A stretch of DNA of 64,000 nucleotides from UBA5793 sp040255465 (GTDB lineage Bacteria > Planctomycetota > Phycisphaerae > Phycisphaerales > UBA5793). The stretch is taken from assembly GCA_040255465.1 (NCBI GenBank), contig JBDZVA010000002.1, positions 248,001 to 312,000 on the forward strand, read 5' to 3'. Of this stretch, positions 1-8,756 are shown one piece after another. Below the pieces are notes generated by a model. It saw only the letters and a program-made list of their open reading frames with translations, searched no databases and was not told where the DNA came from. The position numbers and the translations under genes were made by a program. Numbering within the stretch: position 1 is the stretch's first letter; every line of letters begins with the position of its first letter.

Positions 1-3000
1 CGACCGAATCGATCCGGTTGGTGAAGAAGCGGTTGATGATCGGAATCTTGGACAGGACCGGCACGCCGGTCTCGACCTGGATGTCGTTGCGGATCGACTG
101 GCCGCCGAGCAGGATCGTGCCGCGGTCGGGGACGCTGACGGTCGTGTTGACCGACGAGACCTGCGTGATGGGGCGCTGGAGCTGTGCAGCCTGGGCGAGC
201 ACGTCGTTTGGATCGCCGGAGTTGAGCACCTGTCCGCCGACGACAATCGGAATCGAGGTCGACTGGATGTCGATGATGTCCGCCAGGCTCGTGAGGACGG
301 TCAAGGTGACGTAGCGGCGGTCGGCCGACACGGTGCCTTCCACGTCGAGCACGATACCTTCGGTGGCCGCCTGGAGCGTCGGGTCAAGGCCGGCGGACGA
401 GTCGCCGACGACCGGCTGAAGGTCTGATACAAAGAAGCGGCTGGTGGTGACCTGGACAAACGCCCGCTGGCCGTTGAAGAACGTCAGCTTGGGTGAGGTC
501 AGCTGGATGTTTCGCCGATCCGCCTGGGTGGCCTGGATGAGCAGGTCAACCTGGAGGTCGTTGAGGAAGGAAATGCCGTAGGTGAACGCGGGGCTGCCGT
601 TGAGCAGGTTGCTGGCCACGCTGTCGCCGGGGGCGCCGAAGATGTTGCGTGCGATGTCCAGCGTGTTGTTCTGAGCCGCCGAGGGCGACCACGTCTGACG
701 CGAGCGATCCTGAATGGGGCCGTAGCTCAGCTGGAAGTCCTGACGATTGTTCGTGTAGGTGCCCAGCGGTTCAAACTGGAAACCGGACGAGTATTGACGC
801 TGCGAGTTCGGCGAGAGTTCGCCGGTCTGCAGGTTGCGGAACAGGTCGATGGGCAGGAGGTTCGGATCGACCTGCGAAGCCCGGTTGTACTCGCTGCCGC
901 CAAAGTAGATGTCGAGGTCGATGCCGACCTGCTCGAAGTAGTCCTCGTTGACGATGAGGAATCGCGAGTCGACGTTGATTTGGATCGATCGGATTTCGCG
1001 CAACTTCGAGAGGAGATTGGAAATGTCGCGGTGATTCTTGGCCGTGGTGGTGACGATCAGGTTGGAGTTCAGCGACTGAATCGAGCCGAGATCGCCGCCG
1101 TTGAGTTGCCACGAACTGCTGTCGACGGTTGACGTGATGACGTCGCGAATCTTCTCAAGGAGTTGCTCGCGCTGGTTGCGGCCGCGATCGTACTTCTCAA
1201 CTTCGTCTGAGCCGAACAGTGACGCCTTGAGGCCGTTGCGCTGCTGTTCGCGCCTCTCGATTTTCGATTCGAGATCGAAACTGGTGGCGTTGTCGAAGTG
1301 AGGCACGTCGACGAGCAGGTCGCCGATGTCGTAGACGTGGACGATCGGGCTCGCGGCGAGCTGCTCCCGGGTGGAGATGGTCAGGATGCCGTCCTGCACC
1401 GCGTACTGCGGGCGGGTGGAGGCGTCGGTGCCGAGCTGGGCCAGGGTTCGCTCGAGGACGACGCGCAGATCGACCTGGTCGTTGAGCCGCAGGTTGATGG
1501 GCATGTTGCGGTCGATGAAGTTCTGTTCGAGGGCTTTCCAGTCAACATCGACGTTGACGTTGGCGACCTGTCCGATCCAGTTGATGACGTCGCCCAGCGG
1601 CGTGCCGTGGAAGTCGACATTGGCCCGCTGACGGGCCAGCGCGGTGTAAACCTTGCGATCGGCTTCGGTGTCGTTGAAGGCAAACTCGCTGCGGCGGAGG
1701 CTGAGCTCGGGCCAGTCCTGCGGATACTCGACAATGTCGTTTGAGATCAGCGTGGACCGGAAGAGGTTGATGGAATTCGTCGATGCGCGAAGGGACTCGT
1801 CGCGGTTGAGCTGATCCCACTGGCGAAGATTGCGAAGATCTTCAAGGGTGTCCTTGAGGATGAGGCCGGCCGGATTACCCGGATCTTCGAAGAGCAGGGT
1901 CTTGACTTCCAGCAGAGCCTCTTCGTAGCGCTGCTGCGCCTGGAGCTTGCGAATGGAGACGAGCCGCTCGGCAATCTGCTGCTGACGCTTGGCTTCGAGA
2001 CGAGCCTGGTCGGCGGCCTGCGCTGCGGCGGCTTCCCGCGCGGTGGCGTGAATCTCCGCGAGGTCGGCTTCGCGTCGGGCGGTCTGAATTGTCTGGGCGA
2101 GGTCCAGCGCCTTGTTGCGCAGGTCTTCCCGCTCCTTGCTGGCGAGCACCGATCGGCCCTGATCGGCTCGGATCTTGGCCTGCGTGACATAACTCTCAGC
2201 GTTGGCAAAATCGCCCTGCGCCAGCTTCAGGCGAGCCTGCTCCATGAGGTTGTTGTACTCAGCGATCAGTTGATCGTGCTGAATCTTGGTGGTCTGAGTC
2301 ACTTCCTGGAGCACGTTGCCCTGATTGAGCATCGTCCGCGAATCCTGCAGGCCCTTCTGAGCGACTGCGTTGTCGGGCTGGACCGCGAGGACCTGCTCGA
2401 ACAGTTTCACGGCGGCGCTGTAGTTCCCTGTGGCGTAGGCCTGCTGGGCCTGATCGAGATTGATCTTCGCCTGCGCCTGCTGCGCCTGGTAGATGAGGTC
2501 GTTGTTCTTGTTGTCGTCCTTGGGCGGCTCGGCGGGCTTGGGTTCTTCGGGTTGCGTCGCGGGCTCTTCCGGCGGCTGGTCCTGCATGACGGCGACGTTG
2601 ACCACCGGCGTGGTGAAGCGGCCCCGCTGTGCCTCGAGCGTCGTCAGGTCGGCGATGTAGCGACTCAGATCGGTCTGCTGGTCGAGATCAAGTTGCACGC
2701 CGGAGTTGTAGACGAAGTTGAGCCCTGCCTTGGCCTCGCCGTAGTTGCCGGCGTCGAACGCGGACATCGCCTTCTGCAGGACCATGGTGATCTGCGGCGC
2801 CAGTTTCGTCTGGGCGGCGTGCACATCATCGAGCATGGCGCCGGCCTGAGACTTCTGCTCGGCGGTTGCCGACTCAGACTTGCGAATGGCCTCGAGGTGA
2901 GACGTGGCGGTGCGGTAGTCCTGATTCGTTGCGGCGAGCTGCGCCTTCATCAGACGCAGTTCAGGTTCGGGCATCTTGCGCAGGCGCGTGTCGATCTGAT

Positions 3001-3232
3001 CGATCGTCGTCAGCAATTGCTGGCGCTTGGCGCGTTCGAGTTGGGTGAGATCAACGCGAAGCAGCAGTTCCCTTGCTTCGAGCACGCGATCCTGCAGGTA
3101 CAGGTTGCTGCCTTCGGTGAACAAGTCGTCAGCCGTAGGCTGCGGCGGGGTCGCCAAGGTCGTGGACCCGATGAACATCGAGAGGCCCAGCGTGCACAGA
3201 CGAAGCCAGTGGGGGGTGGTCTGCTGATTCAT
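1..3232 (-). CDS. Secretin (type II/IV secretion outer-membrane pore), C-terminus cut by window edge
   Basis: About 1,077 codons are visible and the C-terminus lies beyond base 1. The protein starts at an ATG (3232-3230) with a weak GGGA upstream. Residues 1-30 look like a signal peptide ending near TTLATPP. Residues ~30-500 are helical, Ala/Gln/Glu-rich and TPR-like, with a Pro/Glu-rich linker. Residues ~520-780 resemble secretin N-domains. The secretin core follows and contains VPDRGTILLGG at about residue 1035, the most diagnostic motif of the family. Secretins form the outer-membrane ring of type II secretion or type IV pilus systems. The TPR-like half is longer than in textbook GspD or PilQ. 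No other secretion gene adjoins it, although a pilin-like gene lies at 51.6 kb. GspD versus PilQ cannot be decided from this fragment. Confidence 0.88.
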   Translation of the reverse strand, partial: MNQQTTPHWLRLCTLGLSMFIGSTTLATPPQPTADDLFTEGSNLYLQDRVLEARELLLRVDLTQLERAKRQQLLTTIDQIDTRLRKMPEPELRLMKAQLAATNQDYRTATSHLEAIRKSESATAEQKSQAGAMLDDVHAAQTKLAPQITMVLQKAMSAFDAGNYGEAKAGLNFVYNSGVQLDLDQQTDLSRYIADLTTLEAQRGRFTTPVVNVAVMQDQPPEEPATQPEEPKPAEPPKDDNKNNDLIYQAQQAQAKINLDQAQQAYATGNYSAAVKLFEQVLAVQPDNAVAQKGLQDSRTMLNQGNVLQEVTQTTKIQHDQLIAEYNNLMEQARLKLAQGDFANAESYVTQAKIRADQGRSVLASKEREDLRNKALDLAQTIQTARREADLAEIHATAREAAAAQAADQARLEAKRQQQIAERLVSIRKLQAQQRYEEALLEVKTLLFEDPGNPAGLILKDTLEDLRNLRQWDQLNRDESLRASTNSINLFRSTLISNDIVEYPQDWPELSLRRSEFAFNDTEADRKVYTALARQRANVDFHGTPLGDVINWIGQVANVNVDVDWKALEQNFIDRNMPINLRLNDQVDLRVVLERTLAQLGTDASTRPQYAVQDGILTISTREQLAASPIVHVYDIGDLLVDVPHFDNATSFDLESKIERREQQRNGLKASLFGSDEVEKYDRGRNQREQLLEKIRDVITSTVDSSSWQLNGGDLGSIQSLNSNLIVTTTAKNHRDISNLLSKLREIRSIQINVDSRFLIVNEDYFEQVGIDLDIYFGGSEYNRASQVDPNLLPIDLFRNLQTGELSPNSQRQYSSGFQFEPLGTYTNNRQDFQLSYGPIQDRSRQTWSPSAAQNNTLDIARNIFGAPGDSVASNLLNGSPAFTYGISFLNDLQVDLLIQATQADRRNIQLTSPKLTFFNGQRAFVQVTTSRFFVSDLQPVVGDSSAGLDPTLQAATEGIVLDVEGTVSADRRYVTLTVLTSLADIIDIQSTSIPIVVGGQVLNSGDPNDVLAQAAQLQRPITQVSSVNTTVSVPDRGTILLGGQSIRNDIQVETGVPVLSKIPIINRFFTNRIDSV

Positions 3233-3632
3233 AGTGGCTGATGTCCCTTCAGTGGTAGGTTGCGCTTCTGTGGCCCGTCGAAAGCACCAGGACGCAAACC
3301 GATCTCTTTTGCTGCGAGGCAACGGCAAAACTCAACCGCGTCCCCGATCGAGGGCGCGACACTCAACTCTTCTCCAAATCGGGGCTCCGCTCCAACCAGC
3401 TGCATCCACCCCGATTGCGGACGGAAGGCTACCACCTTCGACGTTCCGATGCAAGTCCTTAGGTGTACAGGATTCCGGATGCCGGCCCGGCGGACTCTGG
3501 GATCAAAGCGCGCAGTTTTTCCAGATTTTGCGCCGCCGAGCGTCGGCGGCAGGATTCTTGGCCAGCCGAGCGTCGGCGTCGGCTCCACTCGTGCGGCGGG
3601 TGGCTGCATGATCCGTCCGCGGAAGGGGCCGC
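3233..3632. other. Intergenic region with two copies of a GC-rich hairpin element
   Basis: No convincing gene is visible between the secretin start and the nuoI terminator. The 14-base word GCCGAGCGTCGGCG occurs twice, at 3535 and 3565. The first copy lies inside a perfect 8-bp stem with a 3-base loop (3532-3539 with 3543-3550). The second forms a 5-bp stem (3565-3569 with 3573-3577). Neither is followed by a T-run, so they are not obvious intrinsic terminators. The secretin promoter should lie here but I could not place it. Confidence 0.4.
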
Positions 3633-3656
3633 AAAAAAACCCCGGTGAACGGGGTT
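3633..3656 (-). terminator. Rho-independent terminator of nuoI
   Basis: On the minus strand AACCCCG and CGGGGTT pair perfectly (7 bp, 3638-3656) around a 5-base loop. A run of seven Ts follows at once (plus-strand A-run 3633-3639). It lies about 17 bases beyond the nuoI stop codon, in the right orientation. Confidence 0.85.
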
Positions 3657-3672
3657 CGATGAAGTCGGAGGT

Positions 3673-4251
3673 TCAGAGTTCGGGGATATCCGCCTCGGTG
3701 GTGGCGATTTCGCCGCGTTCGAGGCGCTCCTTTTCGCTGGCCACCCATGGAATGGTCGGAGCGTTGCGCTCCATCCATAGCGGCATGGGCGTGCGCAGGC
3801 CCTTTTTGTCGAGCTCGGCGAATTCCACGATCATCTCGTCGCGCGAGTAGGCGGACAGGTCGTGGTTCTTTCCCATGTGAATGCAGTCTGTTGGACAGGG
3901 CTCCGTGCACAGGCCGCAAAACATGCACTTCTGGTAGTCGATGGCGTATCGGAGCAGGTCGCCGCCCGTGGCCGTGCCGGACTTCTTGTCGATCTTGCGC
4001 GGCGCGGACTTGTCGATGTAGATGCAATCGACGGGGCAGGCCTTGGCGCACATGTCGCAGGCGATGCACTTCTCGGCTTCGAACTCGTGAATGCCGCGGT
4101 AGCGCGGGGCAAAGCTGATGCGTTCAAAGGGGTACCTGATCGTCACGACCGGACTGAAGCAATACTTGATCGTGATCCTCATGCCGATGAGGATGCTCTT
4201 CATCATCTGGTACATGCCGGCGAAGTAGCCTTCGGTGGCGACGGTTGACAT
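3673..4251 (-). CDS. nuoI: NADH-quinone oxidoreductase subunit I (NuoI), 2x[4Fe-4S] ferredoxin-type
   Basis: Complex I peripheral-arm subunit that carries clusters N6a and N6b and passes electrons toward quinone. Two CxxCxxCxxxCP motifs are present, with Cys at residues 62, 65, 68 and 72 and at 109, 112, 115 and 119 when counted from the ATG at 4251. That start has GGAG ten bases upstream. An in-frame TTG at 4257 is the alternative, with poor spacing. Length (192 residues) and the N-terminal helical segment fit NuoI rather than a small ferredoxin. No other nuo gene adjoins it, which is unusual because complex I genes normally form one operon. A strong terminator follows. It could serve another membrane oxidoreductase, but family membership is clear. 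Confidence 0.93.
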   Translation of the reverse strand: MSTVATEGYFAGMYQMMKSILIGMRITIKYCFSPVVTIRYPFERISFAPRYRGIHEFEAEKCIACDMCAKACPVDCIYIDKSAPRKIDKKSGTATGGDLLRYAIDYQKCMFCGLCTEPCPTDCIHMGKNHDLSAYSRDEMIVEFAELDKKGLRTPMPLWMERNAPTIPWVASEKERLERGEIATTEADIPEL

Positions 4252-4392
4252 GAGCAAGAATCTCCGCGTCCGGAAGTGTCGGCTGCGCCTCCGCGCTGTG
4301 GCAGCCGGGTCAATGCGAATCCAGATCCATGATAGCGTCTATGGTGCGACCGGTGTGGAAAGGGAATCACCCGAGTCCGTGGGGGTCCTGAG

Positions 4393-5157
4393 TCAGGATC
4401 GGCCCGCGAGACGACGATCGAAACCGTCGCGCAACTCATCGGAAAGGTAGAGAATCCGGCGGCAGGAGGGGCAGTTGGCCATCGTGGCGCGGCTGAGCAG
4501 TACGCTCACCAGTTCGACGGGCACTGTCATGTTGCACGCTCCGCAGCAGTACTCCTGTCGACGGCGGTCTTCTTCGAGGATTTCCGCCATCGCTTCGCCG
4601 TCGTTGCGGCGGGCGAGCAGCTCAAACTCCGCGATCGCCTCGGCGGGAACGGCCCGAGCCGCCTCGACGCGCCGGGCTTTGAGCTCCTCGAGTCGGCTGG
4701 CGATCTCAGCCTGCTCTTTTTCGAGTTGCTGCGCTGCGACGTCGTGCACCTTGCGGCGCTGCTCGATGTCGGCTTCGATCTCGACGACCTGGGCGTTCAT
4801 CGAATCGACTTTGCCCAACGACTCGATCGCCTCGGTCTCGATGCGTTCGCGATCGGCTTTGACCGTGTTGAGTTCGGTGAGGACCGCTTTGTATTCCTTG
4901 GCCGACTGCGCCTCGTTCATGCGCTTGCGAAGCTCCTCGATTCTGGCATCGAGGCCTTTGACGTCGGTTTCAAGATTGGCGGCGGAGGCGGCGATCTGCC
5001 TGGCCTGAGTCTGGGCCGCGTTTCGCCGCGATTCGAGGTCCGTGAGCTGCCGCTGCTGAGTCTCGTAGTACCGTCGGGCGGCGTTTACTCGGCTCGTCAA
5101 ACCCTGAATCTGCTGATCAATGCGATAGAGGCTCAGGAGTTTGTCCGTGATCGACAT
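4393..5157 (-). CDS. Coiled-coil protein with C-terminal C4 zinc ribbon (DUF164-type)
   Basis: Residues ~1-170 form a long heptad-rich helical hairpin (DKLLSLYRIDQQIQ onward). The C-terminus holds a zinc ribbon: CCGAC, then about 24 residues, then CPSC. This is the architecture of the widespread bacterial zf-RING_7/DUF164 family, whose role is poorly defined and often proposed to involve nucleic acid or scaffold binding. The start at ATG 5157 (MSITDKLL) is chosen because GGAG sits nine bases upstream. In-frame starts at 5181 and 5190 lack a ribosome site. No function is assigned. Confidence 0.85.
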   Translation of the reverse strand: MSITDKLLSLYRIDQQIQGLTSRVNAARRYYETQQRQLTDLESRRNAAQTQARQIAASAANLETDVKGLDARIEELRKRMNEAQSAKEYKAVLTELNTVKADRERIETEAIESLGKVDSMNAQVVEIEADIEQRRKVHDVAAQQLEKEQAEIASRLEELKARRVEAARAVPAEAIAEFELLARRNDGEAMAEILEEDRRRQEYCCGACNMTVPVELVSVLLSRATMANCPSCRRILYLSDELRDGFDRRLAGRS

Positions 5158-5255
5158 CGTTTGCGGCTCCGCGACTTCCATATTGAACAATCATAGCCGC
5201 GTTGTCTTGGGGGAGCGATGGATCACCAGCGAACGACTCGCTTGTCCGTGTCCCG

Positions 5256-6254
5256 TCACCGGCTCATCACCGTGAGCAGCCAGTAGGCTACGGGTCCGGC
5301 CAGCAGGGGCGAATCGATGACATCGAGCACCCCGCCGAAGCCGGGCAGCAGGCTCGAAGAGTCCTTTATTCCCGCGTCGCGCTTGAGCAGGCTGGCAATG
5401 AGATCGCCTCCCTGACCCACGAGTCCAAGAGCCGCGCCGCCGATCGCGGCTCCAAGCGGGCTGAAGCTGAAGTCGTACATCCGGCCGCCGCTGATTGCCA
5501 GCGGTTCGATGGATCGGCCCCACCACGCCAGAAGAGACGCGACGGTCACGGAGAACACCACTCCGCCGACCAGCCCTTCCCACGTTTTGCCGGGGCTGAG
5601 CCAGGGAATGAGCTTGTGACGGCCGATCGTGCGGCCGGTGAAGTAGGCGCCGATGTCGCAACTCTTGGTGATGAGGATGATGGCCAGCACGACCCACGCC
5701 GACTCCCAGCGTCGAATGGCCAGCAGGAAGCCGAACATGAAGCCGAGGTAGATCATGCCGAACATCGTCCCGCCGGCCGCGGCGACAACGCCCTCGACAC
5801 GATGCTCGCGGCTGTGGTAGACCAGCGACACGAGAAACATCAGAACCAGAGCGGTCCCCACGATGGCCACGGCATGAGCGGCGTTGATCGTGTGCGGCAT
5901 GGCGAAGTGGACAATCAGACCCAGTTCGGCGGCGAAGCAGATCAACCATGTCTGGGCCCGGATTTCGTTGGCGCGCAGGATCTGCGTGAGTTCCCATGCC
6001 GCCACGGGGATGATCAGAATGCACAGCAGGAAGAGCGCCAGACCCGCCGGCAAATAGGACCGACCACCGAACAGGCTGCTCCACGTTCCGGTCAGCACAA
6101 TGCGATCGAGTCGGCTGTCCACCCAGAAGATCACGAGGAGCAGCGCGATGAACAGGGTTCCGAAGATGAGGCGGTATCGAAGCAAGGGCAAAGGATAGCG
6201 GTGGGGGGCGATTCGTCCCTGGCGCTGCGAGAACCTCCTTCGTCGAGGGTCCAA
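5256..6254 (-). CDS. cdsA: Phosphatidate cytidylyltransferase (CdsA family)
   Basis: Integral membrane enzyme that makes CDP-diacylglycerol from phosphatidate and CTP, the entry step to phospholipid synthesis. About eight hydrophobic helices run through the protein. The C-terminal signature is recognisable: SCDIGAYFTGRTIGRHKL, SPGKTWEG, then LLKRDAGIKDSSSLLPGFGG followed by DVIDS. The usual PGHGG...DR.D reads PGFGG...DVID here, so two signature positions differ. The only available start is TTG at 6254, with no clear ribosome site, so the N-terminus is uncertain. The gene is alone in its direction. Confidence 0.88.
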   Translation of the reverse strand: MDPRRRRFSQRQGRIAPHRYPLPLLRYRLIFGTLFIALLLVIFWVDSRLDRIVLTGTWSSLFGGRSYLPAGLALFLLCILIIPVAAWELTQILRANEIRAQTWLICFAAELGLIVHFAMPHTINAAHAVAIVGTALVLMFLVSLVYHSREHRVEGVVAAAGGTMFGMIYLGFMFGFLLAIRRWESAWVVLAIILITKSCDIGAYFTGRTIGRHKLIPWLSPGKTWEGLVGGVVFSVTVASLLAWWGRSIEPLAISGGRMYDFSFSPLGAAIGGAALGLVGQGGDLIASLLKRDAGIKDSSSLLPGFGGVLDVIDSPLLAGPVAYWLLTVMSR

Positions 6255-6390
6255 GGGAAAAACTTCTGGTCAAATGGAGCAGATTTGGACTGGCCGACAA
6301 TTATCCTACATCGTGTAGTAGAAGAACACCTGTTTTTTTGTGGGCCGGCTCATTCGCCTTGCCTGATCCACCACAACGAGGAGAGAAAGC

Positions 6391-7989
6391 ATGATTGTTC
6401 ACCCCCTGAAGGCCCTGCTCGGACTCGGCATCGTTCTGCTGAGCGCCAATCGTGTCGGCGCCCAGTTCGTCGAGTCGACCCGCGTGCTGCACGAGTTCAG
6501 CGGCGCGGCCGCCAACGACCAGTTCGGCTGGGTCTCGGCGCCGATGGCGGACGTGAACGGCGACGGCGCCGATGAAGTCATCGTCACCGCACCGTTCCAT
6601 GACGCCGGCGGCGTGAACGCGGGTCGCGTCTATCTCTACTCCGGGCGAACCGGGGCGGAACTGTTCCACTGGGACGGAGCGGCTGGCGAGCAGAACGGCA
6701 TCTCAGTGCGCGACGCCGGCGATGTGGATAACGACACTATCAACGACATCATCTCCGGCGCGCCGTCGGCAGGTGGCATCGGCAGGGTGTACGTCTACTC
6801 CGGCGCCGATGGCCACCTCATCCACTCCATCCAGATTGGTGTGGCCGGAGACCAGTTCGGCTCGGCCGTCTGCGGCGTGGGCGACATCAACGGCGACGGC
6901 CACGATGATCTTGCGATCGGCGCTGAACGCCACGACGCAACCGGGACCGACTCGGGGCGCGTGTACGTCATCTCAGGGCGGGATGGCTCGACGGTGCTCT
7001 GGACGATCGACGGCGTGGATGCAGGCGATCATTTCGGCAATGCGGTGGCCAACGCTTCTGATGTGACGGGAGACGGGTACGACGACCTGATTGTCGGCGC
7101 GCCTATGGCGGGGCCAACCGCCCGCGGTCGGGCCTATCTCTATTCGATCAAGGATCGGGTCCGTCGATTTGAGATGACGCCGGATTCTACCGCCGTGAAT
7201 TTCGCGCAGTACTTTGTGGCGGGCGTGGGGGACACCAATGGCGACCACATCGGCGACTTGTACGTTGCAGACTTCAATGACTCCCAGAATGGGGGTTCGG
7301 CTGGCAAGGCGTACGTCTTCAGCGGCGTGGACGGGGCAAGATTGCTCACGCTGCGTGGATCGCGCGCCGGTGAGGGATTTGGCATCGGGCGCGGTTGCGG
7401 CGATGTCAACTTTGACGGACGTGCGGATCTGATCATGTGCGGCTGGATCAACGACGAGGGTGCGGTCAACGCCGGGAAGGCCGACATCATCTCCGGCGCC
7501 GACGGGACGGTCATCCGCTCGTTCACCAGCACCACGGCGGGCGAGAGTTTTGGCTTTGACGCACACGGCGTGGGGGATGTCGATGGCGACGGCCGCCTCG
7601 ATTTCTTCGTGACCGCAGCGTACAACGGGATCAACGGGTTCCACGCGGGCAAGTGCTACCTCATCTCCGGGGGCTTGACGCTTCAGCCACCCGACCCCGG
7701 TCTGGTCGGCCAGCCCAACGCGCTGGTGGCCAATGGTGCGGCCCCTGGGAATCGCGTCTACTTCGGTTACGGATTCAGCCGCGGAACGATTCCCGTACCC
7801 GGGTGTCCCGGCGCGGTCATCAGCATTCGCAACGTGCAGGTTGCGGGCAGCGCGCCGGTCAACGCGCTGGGAAACGCTCGCTTTGCCGCCACGGTGCCGG
7901 GCGGTATCTCCGGCCGCACGGTGCTGCTGCAGGCGCTGGAGCGGAGCGACTGCGCGGTGTCCAACGTCGTCGAGCACTTGTTTCCATGA
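6391..7989 (+). CDS. Secreted FG-GAP beta-propeller protein with shared C-terminal domain
   Basis: An N-terminal signal peptide (residues 1-24, ending VGAQ) is followed by seven FG-GAP repeats (residues ~45-425). Each carries a calcium-loop motif of the type GDINGDGHDDLAIG, as in integrin-alpha-like seven-bladed propellers. The start has GAGGAG eight bases upstream. From about residue 428 a ~105-residue domain follows, with PGNRVYFGYG, VPGCPG and a late Cys (SDCAVSN). The same domain ends or fills three other secreted proteins in this window. Likely an extracellular or surface protein; ligand unknown. It converges with birA, their stops two bases apart. Confidence 0.85.
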   Translation: MIVHPLKALLGLGIVLLSANRVGAQFVESTRVLHEFSGAAANDQFGWVSAPMADVNGDGADEVIVTAPFHDAGGVNAGRVYLYSGRTGAELFHWDGAAGEQNGISVRDAGDVDNDTINDIISGAPSAGGIGRVYVYSGADGHLIHSIQIGVAGDQFGSAVCGVGDINGDGHDDLAIGAERHDATGTDSGRVYVISGRDGSTVLWTIDGVDAGDHFGNAVANASDVTGDGYDDLIVGAPMAGPTARGRAYLYSIKDRVRRFEMTPDSTAVNFAQYFVAGVGDTNGDHIGDLYVADFNDSQNGGSAGKAYVFSGVDGARLLTLRGSRAGEGFGIGRGCGDVNFDGRADLIMCGWINDEGAVNAGKADIISGADGTVIRSFTSTTAGESFGFDAHGVGDVDGDGRLDFFVTAAYNGINGFHAGKCYLISGGLTLQPPDPGLVGQPNALVANGAAPGNRVYFGYGFSRGTIPVPGCPGAVISIRNVQVAGSAPVNALGNARFAATVPGGISGRTVLLQALERSDCAVSNVVEHLFP

Positions 7990-7991
7990 GT

Positions 7992-8756
7992 TCAGTGCAA
8001 AAGGCTTGTGGTCGAAGCGGGCAGGAACCGCGGACCTGAGGTCGTGCGCACGAACAGCCCGTTGAGAGGATCGATACGTTCGACGACGCCCGTGATGCGC
8101 TCGGCGCCGAGGGTGAACGATTGGGTCGTGCCCAGGAGGATGTCGCGCGTGGCGAATGACGCCGCGAGGTCTGCATTGAAACGCTCAAGGTTGGCGCTCA
8201 GTCGTGCGAGGAGGGCGGCAACGACTCGCGTCCGATCGACGGAGAGGAGCGTCAGTTCGCGCAGGCTCACGGCGAGCCTGGCCAGTTCACTGGGCCACCT
8301 GGTCTGATTCACGTTGACGCCAACGCCGACGAGCGCCGTATTGCCCTGCCGTTCGATGAGAATTCCCGCGAGCTTACGGCCATCGGCCATGATGTCGTTG
8401 GGCCAGCGGATGCCAAGTTGACGCCCGGCGAACTGCTCCGCTGCCTCGCAGACGGCGATGGCTGAGGCGATTGACAGTCGTTCGGGCGGCTGTGCGGGGA
8501 TGGAGATGGTCAGCGCGACGCCCTCGCCTTGATCGTCGGCCCACTGGCGACCGAGCCGACCGCGGCCGGATGTTTGACGGAGCGTAGTCACCAGCAGGCC
8601 GGGCCGACCCTCCGCGCGGCGCCGGCACTCATCCTGCGTCGAAGTTGTCTCTTCGAGCACCGCGATTTGCTCGACGATCGATTGCGGCAGATCAGTGAGC
8701 GGCGCCAGAGTGTTGCGCCAGGCAGCTGCTTCCAACGCGGGTAGGGGCCCGTTCAT
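7992..8756 (-). CDS. birA: Biotin--[acetyl-CoA-carboxylase] ligase (BirA catalytic core, no DNA-binding domain)
   Basis: Activates biotin as biotinyl-AMP and transfers it to the lysine of biotin carboxyl carrier protein. Conserved elements: ETTSTQDE at the N-terminal strand, QTSGRGRLGRQW (biotin/AMP loop), RWPNDIM and KLAGILIE, followed by GVGVNVN. At 254 residues it lacks the helix-turn-helix of E. coli BirA, so it should be a ligase without repressor function (class I type). Its ATG overlaps the nadC stop codon as ATGA (8756-8753), so the two are probably translationally coupled. Confidence 0.95.
   Translation of the reverse strand: MNGPLPALEAAAWRNTLAPLTDLPQSIVEQIAVLEETTSTQDECRRRAEGRPGLLVTTLRQTSGRGRLGRQWADDQGEGVALTISIPAQPPERLSIASAIAVCEAAEQFAGRQLGIRWPNDIMADGRKLAGILIERQGNTALVGVGVNVNQTRWPSELARLAVSLRELTLLSVDRTRVVAALLARLSANLERFNADLAASFATRDILLGTTQSFTLGAERITGVVERIDPLNGLFVRTTSGPRFLPASTTSLLH

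Noticed and set aside
2048..3241. 397-codon open frame on the plus strand opposite the secretin
   Set aside because: It has Val/Leu/Arg-rich shadow composition, and the minus strand holds clear secretin motifs.
5202..6575. 457-codon plus-strand frame opposite cdsA
   Set aside because: Composition (RRR, HRE, DQP runs) is typical of an antisense shadow of a GC-rich gene; cdsA motifs are on the other strand.
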